Source of the DNA: Zoroaster sp. YZ-2022
Lineage: Eukaryota; Echinodermata; Asteroidea; Forcipulatida; Zoroasteridae
Reading direction: 5' to 3'
NCBI GenBank assembly: GCA_029582265.1
Contig: CM055816.1
Location: 1,764,992-1,828,991, forward strand
DNA length: 64,000 nucleotides
Shown: piece by piece, positions 45,785 through 58,339 of the stretch
Numbering within the stretch: position 1 is the stretch's first letter
Layout: every line of letters starts with the position of its first letter
Program-made: the position numbers and the translations under genes
Notes under the pieces: generated by a model
The model's input: only the letters and a program-made list of their open reading frames with translations
Databases searched by the model: none
Told to the model about the DNA's origin: nothing

Positions 45785-46525
45785 TCAGCAGTGTGCTCCA
45801 TTTTCACAATGTACCCAATTTTAAGCAGTGTACCCGCTTTTCACAATATCCAGTTTTGGGCAATGTTCCCCTTTTCTTGCAATGTACCTTTTTTAAGAAG
45901 TGTGCCCCCTTTTCACAATGTTCTCTTTTTGGCAGATTGTCCCCTCTTAACAATGTACCCTTTTTTTAGTAGGTTACCCCTCTAACAATGTACCTTTTTT
46001 TAGTAGGTTACCCTCTTTAACAATGTACCTTTTTTTAGCAGGTTACCCTCTTAACAATGTACCCTTTTTTAGTAGGTTACCCTCTTAACAATGTACCCTT
46101 TTTTAGCAGGTTACCCCTCTTAACAATGTACCCTTTTTTTAGTAGGTTACCCCTCTTAACAATGTACCCTTTTTTAGCAGGTTACCCCTCTTAACAATGT
46201 ACCCTTTTTTTAGTAGGTTACCCCTCTTAACAATGTACCTTTTTTTTAGCAGGTTACCCCTATTTACAATATACCCTTTTTATCAGTGTACCCCCTATTT
46301 ACCTTGTACCCCTATTTACCGTGTACCCACATTTGCAATGTAACCCTTATTTGCTGTGATCACCTTTTCACAGTATATACCTTTCTTGACACTTTGACTC
46401 TTTTTTTTGTAACGTATCCCATTTTTAACAGCATGCCTCCGTTTCACAATGTACTCCTTTTTGCACAGTGACACCTTTTCACAATGTACCGCCATTTTAC
46501 CAGCGCACCCTCTTTTCATAATGTA
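45785..46525 (+). repeat. Degenerate satellite, unit about 35 bp (two 18-bp half-units)
   Basis: The core, 45930-46265, has about ten units of AACAATGTACCCTTTTTTAG then CAGGTTACCCCTCTT. Half-units alternate an AATGTACC-type and a GGTTACCCC-type block. Flanks on both sides carry single degenerate half-units (CACAATGTACCC, CAGTGTACCC), suggesting growth from the middle. Confidence 0.9.
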
Positions 46526-46858
46526 GACCTTTTGCCACACTGAATACGCAGAGAGAACCAAAATAAGCAAACATATAGCATAATAAATGAGTTCACTAAC
46601 CTCTTCATTTCAACTGTACGCCTTGGCAATGTATAAACTATATAAATGTATAACTAGAAATTATTCGTCGATATTGTTTGATATCAAATTCAACAAATCC
46701 TTATAAGTGAAAGTAATAAAATCTGCTATACTACAACATTAATAATAGACACATGATGAGACAAGGAGGATTCACTCAAAATATATATCTTAAAGTAAGA
46801 AACTTTCCGTCTCTTTATTTCTCCAGTGAATATAACATTTTATTGACTGTATTATTAA

Positions 46859-47071
46859 AGGGACAGTATCGTCACGATCAACAGGGCATGGAATCGGAGT
46901 ACTAGTTTTAGATTAACTTTGTCATTGAAAATGATACCCCACATAATAAGGTCATATTGCCATTGCTGCTGCATAAATGAGCCAGAAATGTTCAGTCACT
47001 GTGTTTATCTTAAACTAGGACACCGATTCCATGCCCTGTTGAAAGTCTGTTCTGATCGTGACGATATTCCT
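46859..47071. mobile_element. TTAA-flanked MITE (piggyBac-like)
   Basis: Flanked by TTAA at 46855-46858 and 47072-47075. Terminal inverted repeats AGGGACAGTATCGTCACGAT and its near-complement; a second inner inverted repeat ACAGGGCATGGAATCGG / CCGATTCCATGCCCTGT. No coding capacity. Confidence 0.75.
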
Positions 47072-47889
47072 TTAATAGACCTAGGTAGACGTGTAAATCA
47101 AACACAATCTCCACAGGAAGATGCAATGATTATCTGAATTTAGATTTTAGAATCCCCATTCTACGTTTACCCATTCGCTTAAGTTAAATCCAACTCCAAC
47201 TGCGAAATAATATAGATTCTAAAACAAGAAGAGATTAAACCGAAAACCTATTCCACATGGTTTGCTATTTTACTGGCAATGTTGTTTTGAATACAAACAC
47301 TTTTTTACATTCCTCATACACTGTAAAAATTGCCTGTACAAATTACAGTAAGTTACTGGCAGCTGAGTTGCCAGTAACTTAATGTAAATTTTTACATTAA
47401 TAACTGCAAATAAATTCCTGTAAAAATTACAGTATGTTACTGCCAGCTGGTTGCCAGTAACTTACTGTAAAATTTTCAGCAACAAACAATATACTGTATC
47501 GCAGTAAATACAGTATATTACTGTATTTTTTAACAGGAAGAGCACAGATACTGTAAAATGCATGCAGTAAAGCACTGTAAAAATTTGAGCAGTAGTGCCA
47601 TTGTTACTGTAAATTAAATACAGTAATAATAAATAATTTACAGTAATTTAATGAACCAAATATAGTAATAATATTGTACTATATTTATTTTAAATACACA
47701 CACATGAAACTGTTTATTGCATAGAACAATTTCAAAATTATGAAAGTTGACAAACTAATAAAACATTTATAAAAACTGGTTAACATATTTGGGTCTGTCC
47801 ACACTAATGGTGCTTATGAATTGTTATAACTTTTTTATACTTTGACAGGGAGAATACAATAAATGAATATTTTTAATTTTGTTCTTCTT

Positions 47890-48905
47890 TTTAGCTTATA
47901 CTACAATACAATACAATACAATGAAGGCATTTATATAGCGCTCTTACACAAACGGTATCACAGCGCTTTACAGTGAGATACAAGTACAATTTAAAAATAC
48001 ACAGTGCCTAAAATAAATGAGTGTTGATGAGAGATGTTTTAAATTGACTCAATGAAGAAGCATGACGGATACCAGATGGTAGTTCATTCCAAATGCTGGG
48101 TGCAGCAGTATAGAAACCCTTGTTAGCCGCAGTTAAATGTGTAGTTGGCTTTTGAAGATCCGGGAATCAGAATTTGAACGGAGTCCACTGTGGTTAGGTT
48201 GGTATGGTGTAATAAGCTCACAGAGATAGGATGGCGCAGAGTCAGTAACACATTTATAGGCAATAGTCAATGTTTTGAAATCAATCCGGTCTTGAACGGG
48301 AAGCCAGTGAAGCTGACACATAGTCATACTTTTTAGCCTTGAAAATTAATTTTTCAGGACGATTTTGAAACCGTTGAAGACGTTTACTCTCTTTGCTAGA
48401 GGATCCTTGGAGAAGTGAATGTGCATAGTCCAAACGTGCTGTGACCAGAGGACTGCATGATGACAAGTGATTTCATCAATAAAGATACGAACTTGCGACA
48501 GATTTCTTAAATGAAAATTAATGGTTTTGCATATTGAAGATACATGGTTACACATACTCATAGTACTGTCAAAAATAACAGCAAGGTTTTTTACACATGA
48601 GGAGGGTTTGATAACTGTATTACCAATTGTAATGGTGACGTCAGATAATGTTTTCAAAAGTCTATGGTTGGCGGCAACATAAAATTCAGTCTTTTCATCA
48701 TTGAGGAGGAGCATATTTTTTGACATCCATGCCTTGATGCTAGAAACACAAGCAGATAAAGTTGAAAGTGCACGATCTGTTTCACCAGGTTTCCTGGGAT
48801 CAACACACATATATAATTGGGTGTCATCAGCATAAAAATACTCATGCTTATGGTCACCTGCTTCGAAGCCGAATGAATCAATGAATCAATGATGCTTACC
48901 AAACA
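47890..48905 (-). mobile_element. Truncated CR1/L2-like LINE nested in the long inverted repeat
   Basis: On the minus strand from 48905: a degraded palm region around YADDTQLY-like sequence (frame breaks), then LNDEKTEFYVAANHRLLKTL, VKNLAVIFDSTMSM and, after another break, QLHWLPVQDRIDFKTLTIAY, the C-terminal module of CR1/L2-type proteins. The 3' end is AGCGCTATATAAATGCC followed by (ATTGT)n near 47893-47920. The RT is inactive through truncation and several frameshifts. It inserted after the host DNA element had formed. Confidence 0.85.
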
Positions 48906-48983
48906 ATATCATTTTTTTCTAATTCTCTGAAAATTATTAATAACAACATGTTGAAAACTTGTAGCTTTGCATGGTGAGGAGGA

Positions 48984-49208
48984 TAAGTAAGACTAATTGC
49001 GGTGACACCATGTGAAATGCTCAATTGAGTAGTAACTAGGTCTGAAAAGAACTGGATTTACAACTCGACGTTTCGATCAGTATGCTCTGATCGTCCTCAG
49101 GACAAACAGAGCATACTGATCGAAACGTCGAGTTGTACCTCCAGTTCTTTTCAGATCTAATTACTCATTGAGCATTTCACATGGTTTCACCGCAATTAGT
49201 CTTACTTA
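48984..49208. repeat. Foldback element, complete inverted pair with hammerhead-like centre
   Basis: Left arm 48984-49089 and right arm 49107-49208 are inverted copies around a 17-base centre containing CCTCAGGA. The arms have small differences (for example GGATTTACAACTC against GAGTTGTACCTCC). This is the most complete form of the family in the window. Confidence 0.93.
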
Positions 49209-50379
49209 ACAATATGTTTGTAATGAGAACAGACATTTTGTTTTTGAATTGACTGAAAGTTATACTATTAATTAATTTAGTGAAATATTATTTCATTTAC
49301 ACCCACAGGTCTGTTTGAATGGCTATGAGCAAAAACTAAGGCAATCTTTAGGGTTTTAAGACAGATTGAATGTTTGTTGCTACATGGGCAGACATTTTGT
49401 GACAAAATGTCTGTCCATGTTGAGACATAATTTTCTTACTTTTGTTTTACTTTGGTCTGTAAATTGGATTGTGCAAAATAAAACTTTCACATCCTGTGCG
49501 TTTTACACACATTTTGGCCCCATTAGTGAGGACAGACCCAAATATGTTAACCAGTTTTTATAAATGTTTTATTAGTTTGTCAACTTTCATAATTTTGAAA
49601 TTGTTCTCAGTTTTATGCAATAAACAGTTCTTTGTGTGTGTATTTTTAAAAATAATTTGTACAATATTGTTCCTATATTTATTTAGTTCTGTAACTTACT
49701 GTAAATTATTTATTATTACTGTATTTAATTTACAGTAACAATGGTACTACTTCTAAAAATTTTACAGCGCTTTACTGCATGTATTTTACAGTATCTGTGC
49801 TCTTCCTGTTAAAAAATACAGTAATATACTGTTTTACTGCGATGCAGTATATTGTTTGATACTGTAAGATTTACAGTAAGTTACTGGCAAACAGCTGCCA
49901 GTAACTTACTGTAATGTTTACAGTAATTTATTTAGAGTTATTACTGTAAACATTTACAGTAAGTTACTGGCAACTCAGCTATTACATGGTTATTCATGCT
50001 ATTACATGGCTACTACATTACAGCTATTACATGGCAACTCAGCTATTACATAGCTGCCAGTAACTTACTGTAATTTTTACAGGCATTTTTTTTTACAGTG
50101 TACACACACACGCACACACATCTCAAAACAAATCTAAAATTACGAGTGTCAGTCAGTAAGTTATAACGAACACTAAATTATCAGATTGTACAGAAAAAAT
50201 TAGAGTAATACCGTAATAGTACCAAAATGTACAAATGCAGGGATTTGTCACTGCTGCCGACAACAAGTACATCAAACTGAAGAAACAAAATGGCGTCGGG
50301 TCAACTTTTTTGAGCGCGAAAATTGCGGGCGTGTCAGTGCCTGCAGCATTGCCATTGGTCGACAATGTATGACGTAATT

Positions 50380-50560
50380 ACAGTACGATACTGTAATACA
50401 TGTTACAGTATAATACCGCAATGTATAATGTTTGCATTTTTTTTCGGTTAATGCAAGAATTGTTTACAGTAAGGTACTGTAAAATAAATATACAATACAC
50501 TACTGTAAATATATAAAATACTGCCAAAAGTACAGCAATTTTTTACAGTGTACAAATGAG
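50380..50560 (+). repeat. Second TTACAGTAA-type repeat
   Basis: Dense GTTACAGTATAATACC, ACTGTAA and TTTTTTACAGTGTAC words resemble the end of the 47.3-50.1 kb element; probably a solo end or second small copy. Confidence 0.65.
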
Positions 50561-53500
50561 AAAATTTTCAAAACGATTGACCGAAACATGTTTAACAACC
50601 CTTGGGTAACATTAGAACACCGGTAATGAATTTATCACGCTACGTCATCAATTAATTTATTCACAGTGACGTAGCCAGGATTTTCAGATTGGGGAAAACA
50701 TTTTTGAGGGTAAATTTACAACTCACAACTCAAATGAACAGACAAATAATGTCAAAAAACAGACTAAATTGCCAATATCAGAAATAAAATAGATTGTGAC
50801 TGCTTAAAGGAAGGTATACAACACTAGTAATGTTGGAAAAACTCTTTTAATCAATATATACATTTAAAAATAAACAGTAAATATAAACAGAAAATAGTTA
50901 AAATACATTCAGATATTCTCTACTCATTCTAATACATTCAGATATTCGCTATTCATTCTAACGCGAAATTTAAGAAAGAGTATTCAGTCCTAAATTTTAA
51001 ATAGAAATTATTTCACTTTTCTTAAAAGTGACATCACCCCAGACAAAATTATTTTCTTAGGAAGACTGATACCGTCATCCTCTTTAAACCAACTAAGTTT
51101 CACATTTTAATTCGAAAATCTTGTTTTTAAGGGAATGTACAATGTTGTCAATATTGGCAAACCTGCTTCTGTATACGAGTATGCTTATACACTCTTTGAA
51201 ACATGACATACATTAATTAACCTGTAACAATTTCAGCTTATTATGTTGTGTCATTAACCGTATTACTCCAGCTGCTAAGGATTCTATGGGGGACACATTA
51301 TACACTTTTTGTTAAAAGCATGATATATTGCATCAGGGTTCAGTAAAGGTCAATATCCTTTGATACCTTGGACCTATCTTGGGTCCAACATTGAGGGCTG
51401 GGTTTTGAAAAGTGGAAGAAGCCCCTAAACGAGCCTTCCAACGTCATGAAGTTTAACTTTGCATGTTTGTTTGCCTGATTAGATAATGGCATACATGTTC
51501 GGGTGGAGATCGAACATTTTTGAAAAGTTGGGATGGGGGAGGGACGCAAAATACCACATCTGACCATAGTAGTCTCAACTTTGTGTAACTATTTATCTGA
51601 AATTGACAATTATAGCCGGCGTTGTATATCTAGATGCACACCCGTATTGTATTTTACAATATCGATACATTAACAATCATCAATATTCCTCGCACTGTAA
51701 ACTTTCCCTCGCCCATAAGATGATTTGTATGTCTTAGGAATCAGATAGCAATTATTACAGGTCTGAAATAACTTTGTATTAACAAATTTAATAAAAGAAA
51801 CAAGTTCTTTCTCTGCTCAAATCCCTTTTATATACACAATAGGATGACACATATATATGCAAACCACTGTCATTCCCAGTTTGTGGGTTATTGTTTTATT
51901 TATTGTGAAGTTTTAATATATTTCAAAGTCACGCCAACCCATCAGACCCTCTCTCTGCCCCTATTCTCCACTGTTCCACACCCTCCCATACCCGCTCAAT
52001 TCTCTTCTGCTTATTTCTTTACATACCTTATTCATTGAGTAAGGTTGTTTTCAAATGTTTGTTAGCACACTATTAAACTAAAATGTCGAATCAACCATAT
52101 AAGTTTGGTCAGTGACAACACTTTATGCAGTTAAATTTTAACTCAAAGAAAGCGTTTAAATACGGTGCGGGGAGTCAATTCGTCCCTAATTTGCCATAGT
52201 GACCAATCCGACTGTTTTCAATTTTAAGTTTTCCCGCCCATTAGTACATTCAGGAAGAGACCTACCATTGCATCTAATCCGCACGCATGTATTCCTTATA
52301 GTTTTGGAGATAGACCATGCATTCAAATGATGAATGCTCTAACTGGCTGTTTTTGTAATTTGGCAAAGTGACCAATACCGCAATGGTCACTATGCCAACT
52401 TAATTCGGGATTGGTTTCAGTGTAAGGCAAAATTAAATCAATGGTTTCTGTAGCTTTTATTCAACATACATTAAAGTTTACACTAAACGTTCCCCACCAT
52501 AACCTTGCCTTTATGATGATTCGTTCTAGAAATATGAACAGCTGATTCGTACTAGAAATGTGAACAGCTGGTTATCCTAAATATTAAAGTTTGTGAGTGG
52601 ATATAGCTTTGATTCACTGAACAAAATGTTTATATTGATAAATATTCATCGATGATTCTCACACACCAAAACCTTCCCCGTCGTTAAGAATAGACAAATT
52701 GAAAATTTAGTTATTTTAAATATTAAAGTTTGTGAGTTTCTGTAGCTTTGATTTACAAAACTTCATATATTGATAAATCATCTGTATTTTAAAATGCTCA
52801 ATGATGACAAGGTGTCATCACGCAGATTCTTATTCAGCATGTTATCCTCGTATGGAAGCTGCAAAATAAAACATGTATTAATATATTATTTTTGAAACAA
52901 ACTACAAGCAAGTTTTAAACTGTGCTCTTCTTGGCATCATCCTTAACTTCCTACAATATCCTAATTGTATAGTTTAGCATGGTATAACAATAATCGGTGA
53001 TTTTCTAAAACTATTTAAAATTATTCCCAAATGTGGTTTGTGGCGATTTGAAATTTGCGTTTTATAATTTTTATTTTATTAAAGGTTTTCTCTGCCGATT
53101 TCAAAACTTTGTTACTTTTCGTTAAACAACATTAAAATTCACATCGTTTTCACTGATCCGATTAAATTATTTGTTTTTATATTAATGCGTTCAAATTTAT
53201 TTCCAAGCAGTCAGTAGTTCGTTCCTGTCATTCACAACTGCGTTTAGCTAGTTCTATTTCATTTTTAGGCATACACGACTTAAAATAACTCATCCTGAAA
53301 TTAAATGTTTCGCATCTTTTCGCGATTGATGCAGTCAAATTAACAATCGTTGATGCGCAATGGATTTTGAAGAAGTTTTTTTTTCACTTTCGTTTATGGG
53401 CAATCAAGTTCATCTTAAGAGTATTCAAATGCGCCCTTGGCAAGTTTGGCAAAGTCACTAAGGCCTATCTTTTTTAAAACTTATTTTGTATCGCTATCAA

Positions 53501-56500
53501 GATTCTCGATTTGTATTACAATGTCAAACATTTTAACAGATTTGTGCCTTTTTGCAATATTATGAAGTCATTCTTTCACCTTTCCCTTAATTTTTCTTTA
53601 TAGTTTTTTATTTTTATTTTTATTTATTTATTTTGCCTTTGAAAAAGAACCTGCTAGGTTCAAAACGTAAGGCCAATAACAATTGTTGCATTTATACTAT
53701 ACTACAGGTCCTTTAGGGTTAGTAAGCAATTTGCAACAGCTAATTCTCTATTATTTATTTTTATTTATTTATTTATTTATTTATTATTTATATATTATTA
53801 TTATTTATATTTTATTTTTTATATTTCTTTGGCCTGCAATCTTCTCGGTAAATTAGATAAATATCTCATACTCATGGCTTAAGAACTTAAGTAAAAATGT
53901 GACAAATGAATGTCAATTGATAAAATTGAATTCTTAATCAACCGCTTGCGACTGGTTCCAATGAAATTGAATGAACTTATCGACACTTTTCTGATGTACG
54001 TACTTATTTTGCCGAGTTGGGTATTAAATTGAATAAAAAAGGTTTTAAAAACACACTATTGGGAGATCAAGGTCCAAGAACCAATAAGTGTTTTAGTTTT
54101 CAGATTCTGTGCCCTCCCCATACATCCGTGGTGAAAATACAAGTACGATCAATTAAGTAAGAATGACCATTTATGACAACAATTACAGTTTTCTTAGGAA
54201 GTTCCAACCTAACACCTGTTCGCAACGACTGAATCGCAATTACAATATTGACATTTCAATGCAAATATCTTTGTTTATTTAAATCATCCATTGTTATTTT
54301 ACACACTTAGAAACACAAGAAGCATGACAAAAAAAGAAGACAGTACTTGTGTTTTATATATAAATTACTTGTATATCATATAGAGATGCTACTCCTGCCC
54401 TTGATAACAGAACAATAAATTAATTTATTGATCTCAGTCTTGAACTTACTGACCCTGCTCTTATACATACTGGGATGCCTGGCGCAGTGACCCACACATT
54501 CCCCGTGATCCCAAATTCAAATTTAAGATGAAACCCAACAACAAACAAACGGAAATAATAAGGGAATAAAGGTTTGTCGGGCGGTCTTTACCGAAGGATA
54601 ATGGGTGATTTTGGGCATGTTCATGGGCGATAAGGACCAGGCGGAAGCTGATGACCTTATCGCCCGTGACCCACACACAAAACAAGTCATTAACCTGCCG
54701 TAAAGACAAAGCGTCAAATTGTTAGTTCCATTCATAAAATGGCTGTATCGATTTAGTTTTCAAAACAAATTGTAATTTATGTTGAATATAGCCCAATACA
54801 AATGGGCAAATTCACACACGAAATACCCCGGTGATTACGTTTTGTTCAATCAGATTGTCACAAAATTTCCATCAACCTACAGATTGTCTGAACTGTCTTG
54901 GGCATTTATGAATAAGGTTAAATTCCATTGGTGTGTTGTTGAAGAGCACCTCTTAAACATAGGTGTATATCCCATGACAATGGGGTATGGCTTACACCCC
55001 CCCCCCCCACACACACACACACGCTGTCCATGGTGATGGTCAATATGATTATACTCCCTAGCTATACCCGTTGGGTTCTGTAAAAACATTGATGGAATTT
55101 TTGCGTCAGGATAATGAACAATATTGATTTAATATTTGTCTTGTATACTAATTTTGTCTTTATATAGTTAAGACGTTGAGTTAGCTTTAGTTGAGACGTA
55201 GAATGTTGCCTTTACTTAAGACGTTAAGTTAGCCTTTAGTTAAGACGCACGCGGCCACGCCCGTAAGGAGACCACGCCTTTACCAGTCCGTTCTGTGCTG
55301 TTATGTTTTTCTTTATATTTCTCTACTGATTTGGAAGAAAAACTCAAGTATATTCTCAAATGTTACCAAAATAATTCATAGCCCTTAGTTCAAGTTCAGC
55401 TGGAGTTTGGGGTGGTTTACTGATATGTTATTACACGGCAAATGGGAATTTTAAAGCTATAATCTATGATGACATCGTTTATTTTGCATATGCTATCATG
55501 AAATTGCATATTCATGAGCGAAACAGTGATGTCACAACTGGATTAGATGCAATGTCCTGTTTGGTTTGTTCAATAAGGTAGAGCTAATCTTTTCAAACAA
55601 AAATTCTCCTAATTGTTAACAAAAATAATGCTAATTTCAGTGCTTACATTGAGATCCCATTATGACAAAACAGCGCCCTTGTGTGACAAGGATACAAAAT
55701 CTTCACTTAACGTAAAAAATACACTTATTTAAACTGCCCAGAAGCATGGATATTTGCTAAACTATGTATATAACATTGCATATCATAGACCCTTTAAGAT
55801 CGATCACATATAGTTAAGGATTAAGGCACCTGCCATGTTCGCCACATCTCCCTCCACCACCAACATCATGTTATATTTATTACGACGAATTTCTGTGAAA
55901 TCATGCAGGATCTGTGAGTCTGTGAAATCAGATCTTTGAATCATGCAGGAAACCCGAATGTGAGGAACAAAGACAAAAAAAAACAGTTGAATTATTTTAC
56001 GATTTGATTTTCATGGCAATTTTATTTTAATTTCTTACCATAGTTACTTAATTGTAAACCTCAAGATCATCCTCAAGAATACTTAGTATCAAGTTGTATA
56101 GTCAGTGAAACACTCTACATTGTGTATTACGCGGGACAAGGAAATATTGACTGAAGAGAGACTCGAACCTGCGACCTTCATATTACCGTACCGATGCAGC
56201 TCTCTATAATTATTATAAAATATGGATTAGTATCAAGTGTTAAACAAGGTTCACTCAGTAACAAAATTCGATAAACATGTAATTAACCCCTTACGCCCTA
56301 GTGGCTATTGGCCTTGTTTGGGGTGACTGACATTAAATAAAAATAAAATAAAATAAATCACAGAAGAAAGCACAGCAATTTGGATTTATATTACTGGAAA
56401 CGGAGTAGTGCATAATCTCAAATCTTGCAGACACTATACGGTGCATTTTTACCAACTAAAGATGACTTGTTTTTATATTTTGACACATGCTTTCAATGCG

Positions 56501-56990
56501 TTACGTGACGTACTTCATTCTTGTTATTAATGAACTATTCATTTTTAATTTTATAAAGTATTCAATTAACAACTTGACATTCTTGAGTCAAGTATTTTCT
56601 AATATAATTATGCGAAGTGCACGATAATTAAATACGCATGCACATTTACTGGGATATAAAAAAAACACCCTTCAGTATGGCAACTCTCCCCATCCTCATT
56701 GCTATACAATACAATACTTCGTGTAAACCTGGTTTTGGTATCAATCTTCTCTACAAATAATTCTATCTGAGGTGTTATCAGTTAAACAAAGAAGTGAGTT
56801 GATAACCAATACGTGTATCGAAGTACTCTTCTCATAATTCCTCAATAGAATAAATACAACGAATCTCAATGCATTGTCAATTGTTTTGTTATAGACACAA
56901 CGTATATAATATGAAACCTGATTGATAAATGTGTATCTTAATTCATAGCATGTCAGTTTACTCGTACAAATAGTTTTGCCTTCCCTTTCA
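50561..56990. other. No gene seen; AT-rich DNA with simple repeats
   Basis: Contains the second copy of the 19.6-kb repeat (53270-53450), (TTTA)n-like stretches (53590-53640, 53755-53820), an 11-bp inverted repeat GGGCGATAAGG/CCTTATCGCCC (54625-54666), a C run plus (AC)n (54997-55023), and a tRNA-like fragment (56130-56210, minus). No frame shows recognisable similarity. Confidence 0.5.
56130..56210 (-). other. tRNA-like fragment
   Basis: On the minus strand GAAGGTCGCAGGTTCGAGTC contains a perfect B box (GGTTCGAGTC) preceded by GAGCTGC-type sequence; the A box and acceptor stem are missing. Probably a SINE or tRNA relic. Confidence 0.4.
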
Positions 56991-56999
56991 TGTATATAT

Positions 57000-57398
57000 T
57001 TTTACTCAAAGAGAGTACGTATACTTTCAGAAGCAGTTGTGTCAACATGACCAATGGTGTACCTTCCCTTTCATTATATCTTTACTCAAAGAGAGTACGT
57101 ATACCCTTGAAAGCAGTTTTGCCAACATGACCAATGTTGTACCTTCCCTTCAATATACATCTCGATTCAAAGAGGGTAAGCATACTCGTAGAAGCAGTTT
57201 TGCCAACATTACCAATGTTGTACCTTCCCTTTAATGTATACCTTGATTCAAAGAGAGTAAGCATACTCATAGAAGCAGTTTTGCCAACATGACCAATGTT
57301 GTACCTTCCCTTCAATGTATATCTTGATTCAAAGAGAGTAAGCATACTCATACAAGTAGTTTTGCCAACATTACCAATGTTGTACCTTCCCTTAATGG
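57000..57398 (+). repeat. 81-bp tandem repeat, five units
   Basis: Units carry ACTCAAAGAGAGTACGTATAC or TTCAAAGAGAGTAAGCATAC, then GTTTTGCCAACATGACCAAT, then GTTGTACCTTCCCTT. The later units are exactly 81 bp, so the minus strand keeps an open frame with a 27-residue repeat (core GRYNIGHVGKTAS). No protein family recognised. Confidence 0.93.
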
Positions 57399-57399
57399 A

Positions 57400-58160
57400 T
57401 GGCTTTAAGCGAGGGGTGTACTAGCCAAAAGGAGTGTAAGGGTGCGACAACTCCACCCCTTCCAATATTCAGTCGGCAAATAAAACACCAAATCAAACCA
57501 TTGAAGCAGCACGTATGTTCTCATGAGTCACCCAGCTCTAGATGTCATGATTGCACAATACATTACACTACTATTAGTACTAACGTTCGCCATAGCAAAC
57601 GAAGCTTTTGTAATGAGCAAGGACTAAAATCAAACATCGTTTACACACGTTTGACATGCAGGAAATATTTTTAAAATTCTGTTTAAATAAAGAATATTAA
57701 TTATATTTAAATATGTTTGACTCAAACAATTCAAAACAATTTGCAACGAAACAAAATCGAAACTTAGGCCGAAGTGAACAAAAAAGTTTTCTATTTCCAT
57801 AATTAATTACTTTTTGAATTATCTAAATAAAACAGGCATACTGTCGTATAAATCAGCACAACATGAATAGTATTTTAGTGTTTTTAGGTGAACAAAGATT
57901 GTACAGTTTTAAAACGAATACATTTTACACGATAGTCTATTTCGTCACTTTCTGCACAGTGATTAGCATACAACAATGTCAAAACGGCTTTGTCAAAAAT
58001 ATGAAATAAAATATTTTTTGTTTTTAACAATCATTATCCCTTATTGTGGATTACATGTGCTAAGTTAATGACAGGAAATAAAAGCACAAACATGCATAAG
58101 ACCATACGATAAGACCATAGATGGTAAGGCGTTACATTGTGTATGTACATTATTTTACAA
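57400..58160. other. No gene seen
   Basis: AT-rich unique DNA; would contain the 3' UTR of the exon at 58.2 kb if that is real, but no clear AATAAA on the minus strand was found. Confidence 0.5.
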
Positions 58161-58165
58161 TAGCC

Positions 58166-58330
58166 CTACATACACGTTCTCCCGCTGGGTCGCACCAAGG
58201 CATACCGCGGTGGAGCATGAGTGCGACGAATACGTGCACGGCGAGAGGTCGTCTGCTGACGCGGTCGATACTGCATGGCGTACTGAAAATTAGCAAAGCA
58301 CCATTCTCCACATGTACAATCTTTGTTCGT
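58166..58330 (-). CDS. Candidate terminal exon, Cys/Arg-rich C-terminus
   Basis: A 165-bp exon on the minus strand. It begins right after a good splice acceptor (TTATTTTTCAG, ending at 58331) and stops at TAG 58166-58168. In phase 0 it encodes 54 residues: a cysteine cluster (DCTCGEWC), an aromatic/Gln segment (FANFQYAMQYRPRQQ), an Arg-rich stretch (TSRRARIRRTHAPPR), and the end SGRTCM. The stretch is clearly more GC- and CpG-rich than its AT-rich flanks and has no repeat relatives in the window. A second internal acceptor (AATTTTCAG before TACGCC) could be an alternative. Protein family not recognised; dibasic sites and paired cysteines could suit a secreted peptide precursor, but that is speculation. 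Upstream exons would lie to the right and were not found. Confidence 0.45.
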   Translation of the reverse strand, partial: TNKDCTCGEWCFANFQYAMQYRPRQQTTSRRARIRRTHAPPRYALVRPSGRTCM

Positions 58331-58339
58331 CTGAAAAAT

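Larger units (their letters stand above)
47319..50100. mobile_element. Long-terminal-inverted-repeat DNA element with nested insertions
   Basis: Left arm 47319-47815 and right arm about 49500-50100 are extensive inverted repeats starting CACTGTAAAAATTGCC and ending ACAGTG. The arms are built from many TTACAGTAA and GTTACTGGCAGC-type palindromic words. TA dinucleotides flank both ends, so a TA target site is possible. The middle holds a LINE fragment and a foldback repeat. No transposase was recognised, so it is non-autonomous. Confidence 0.8.
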
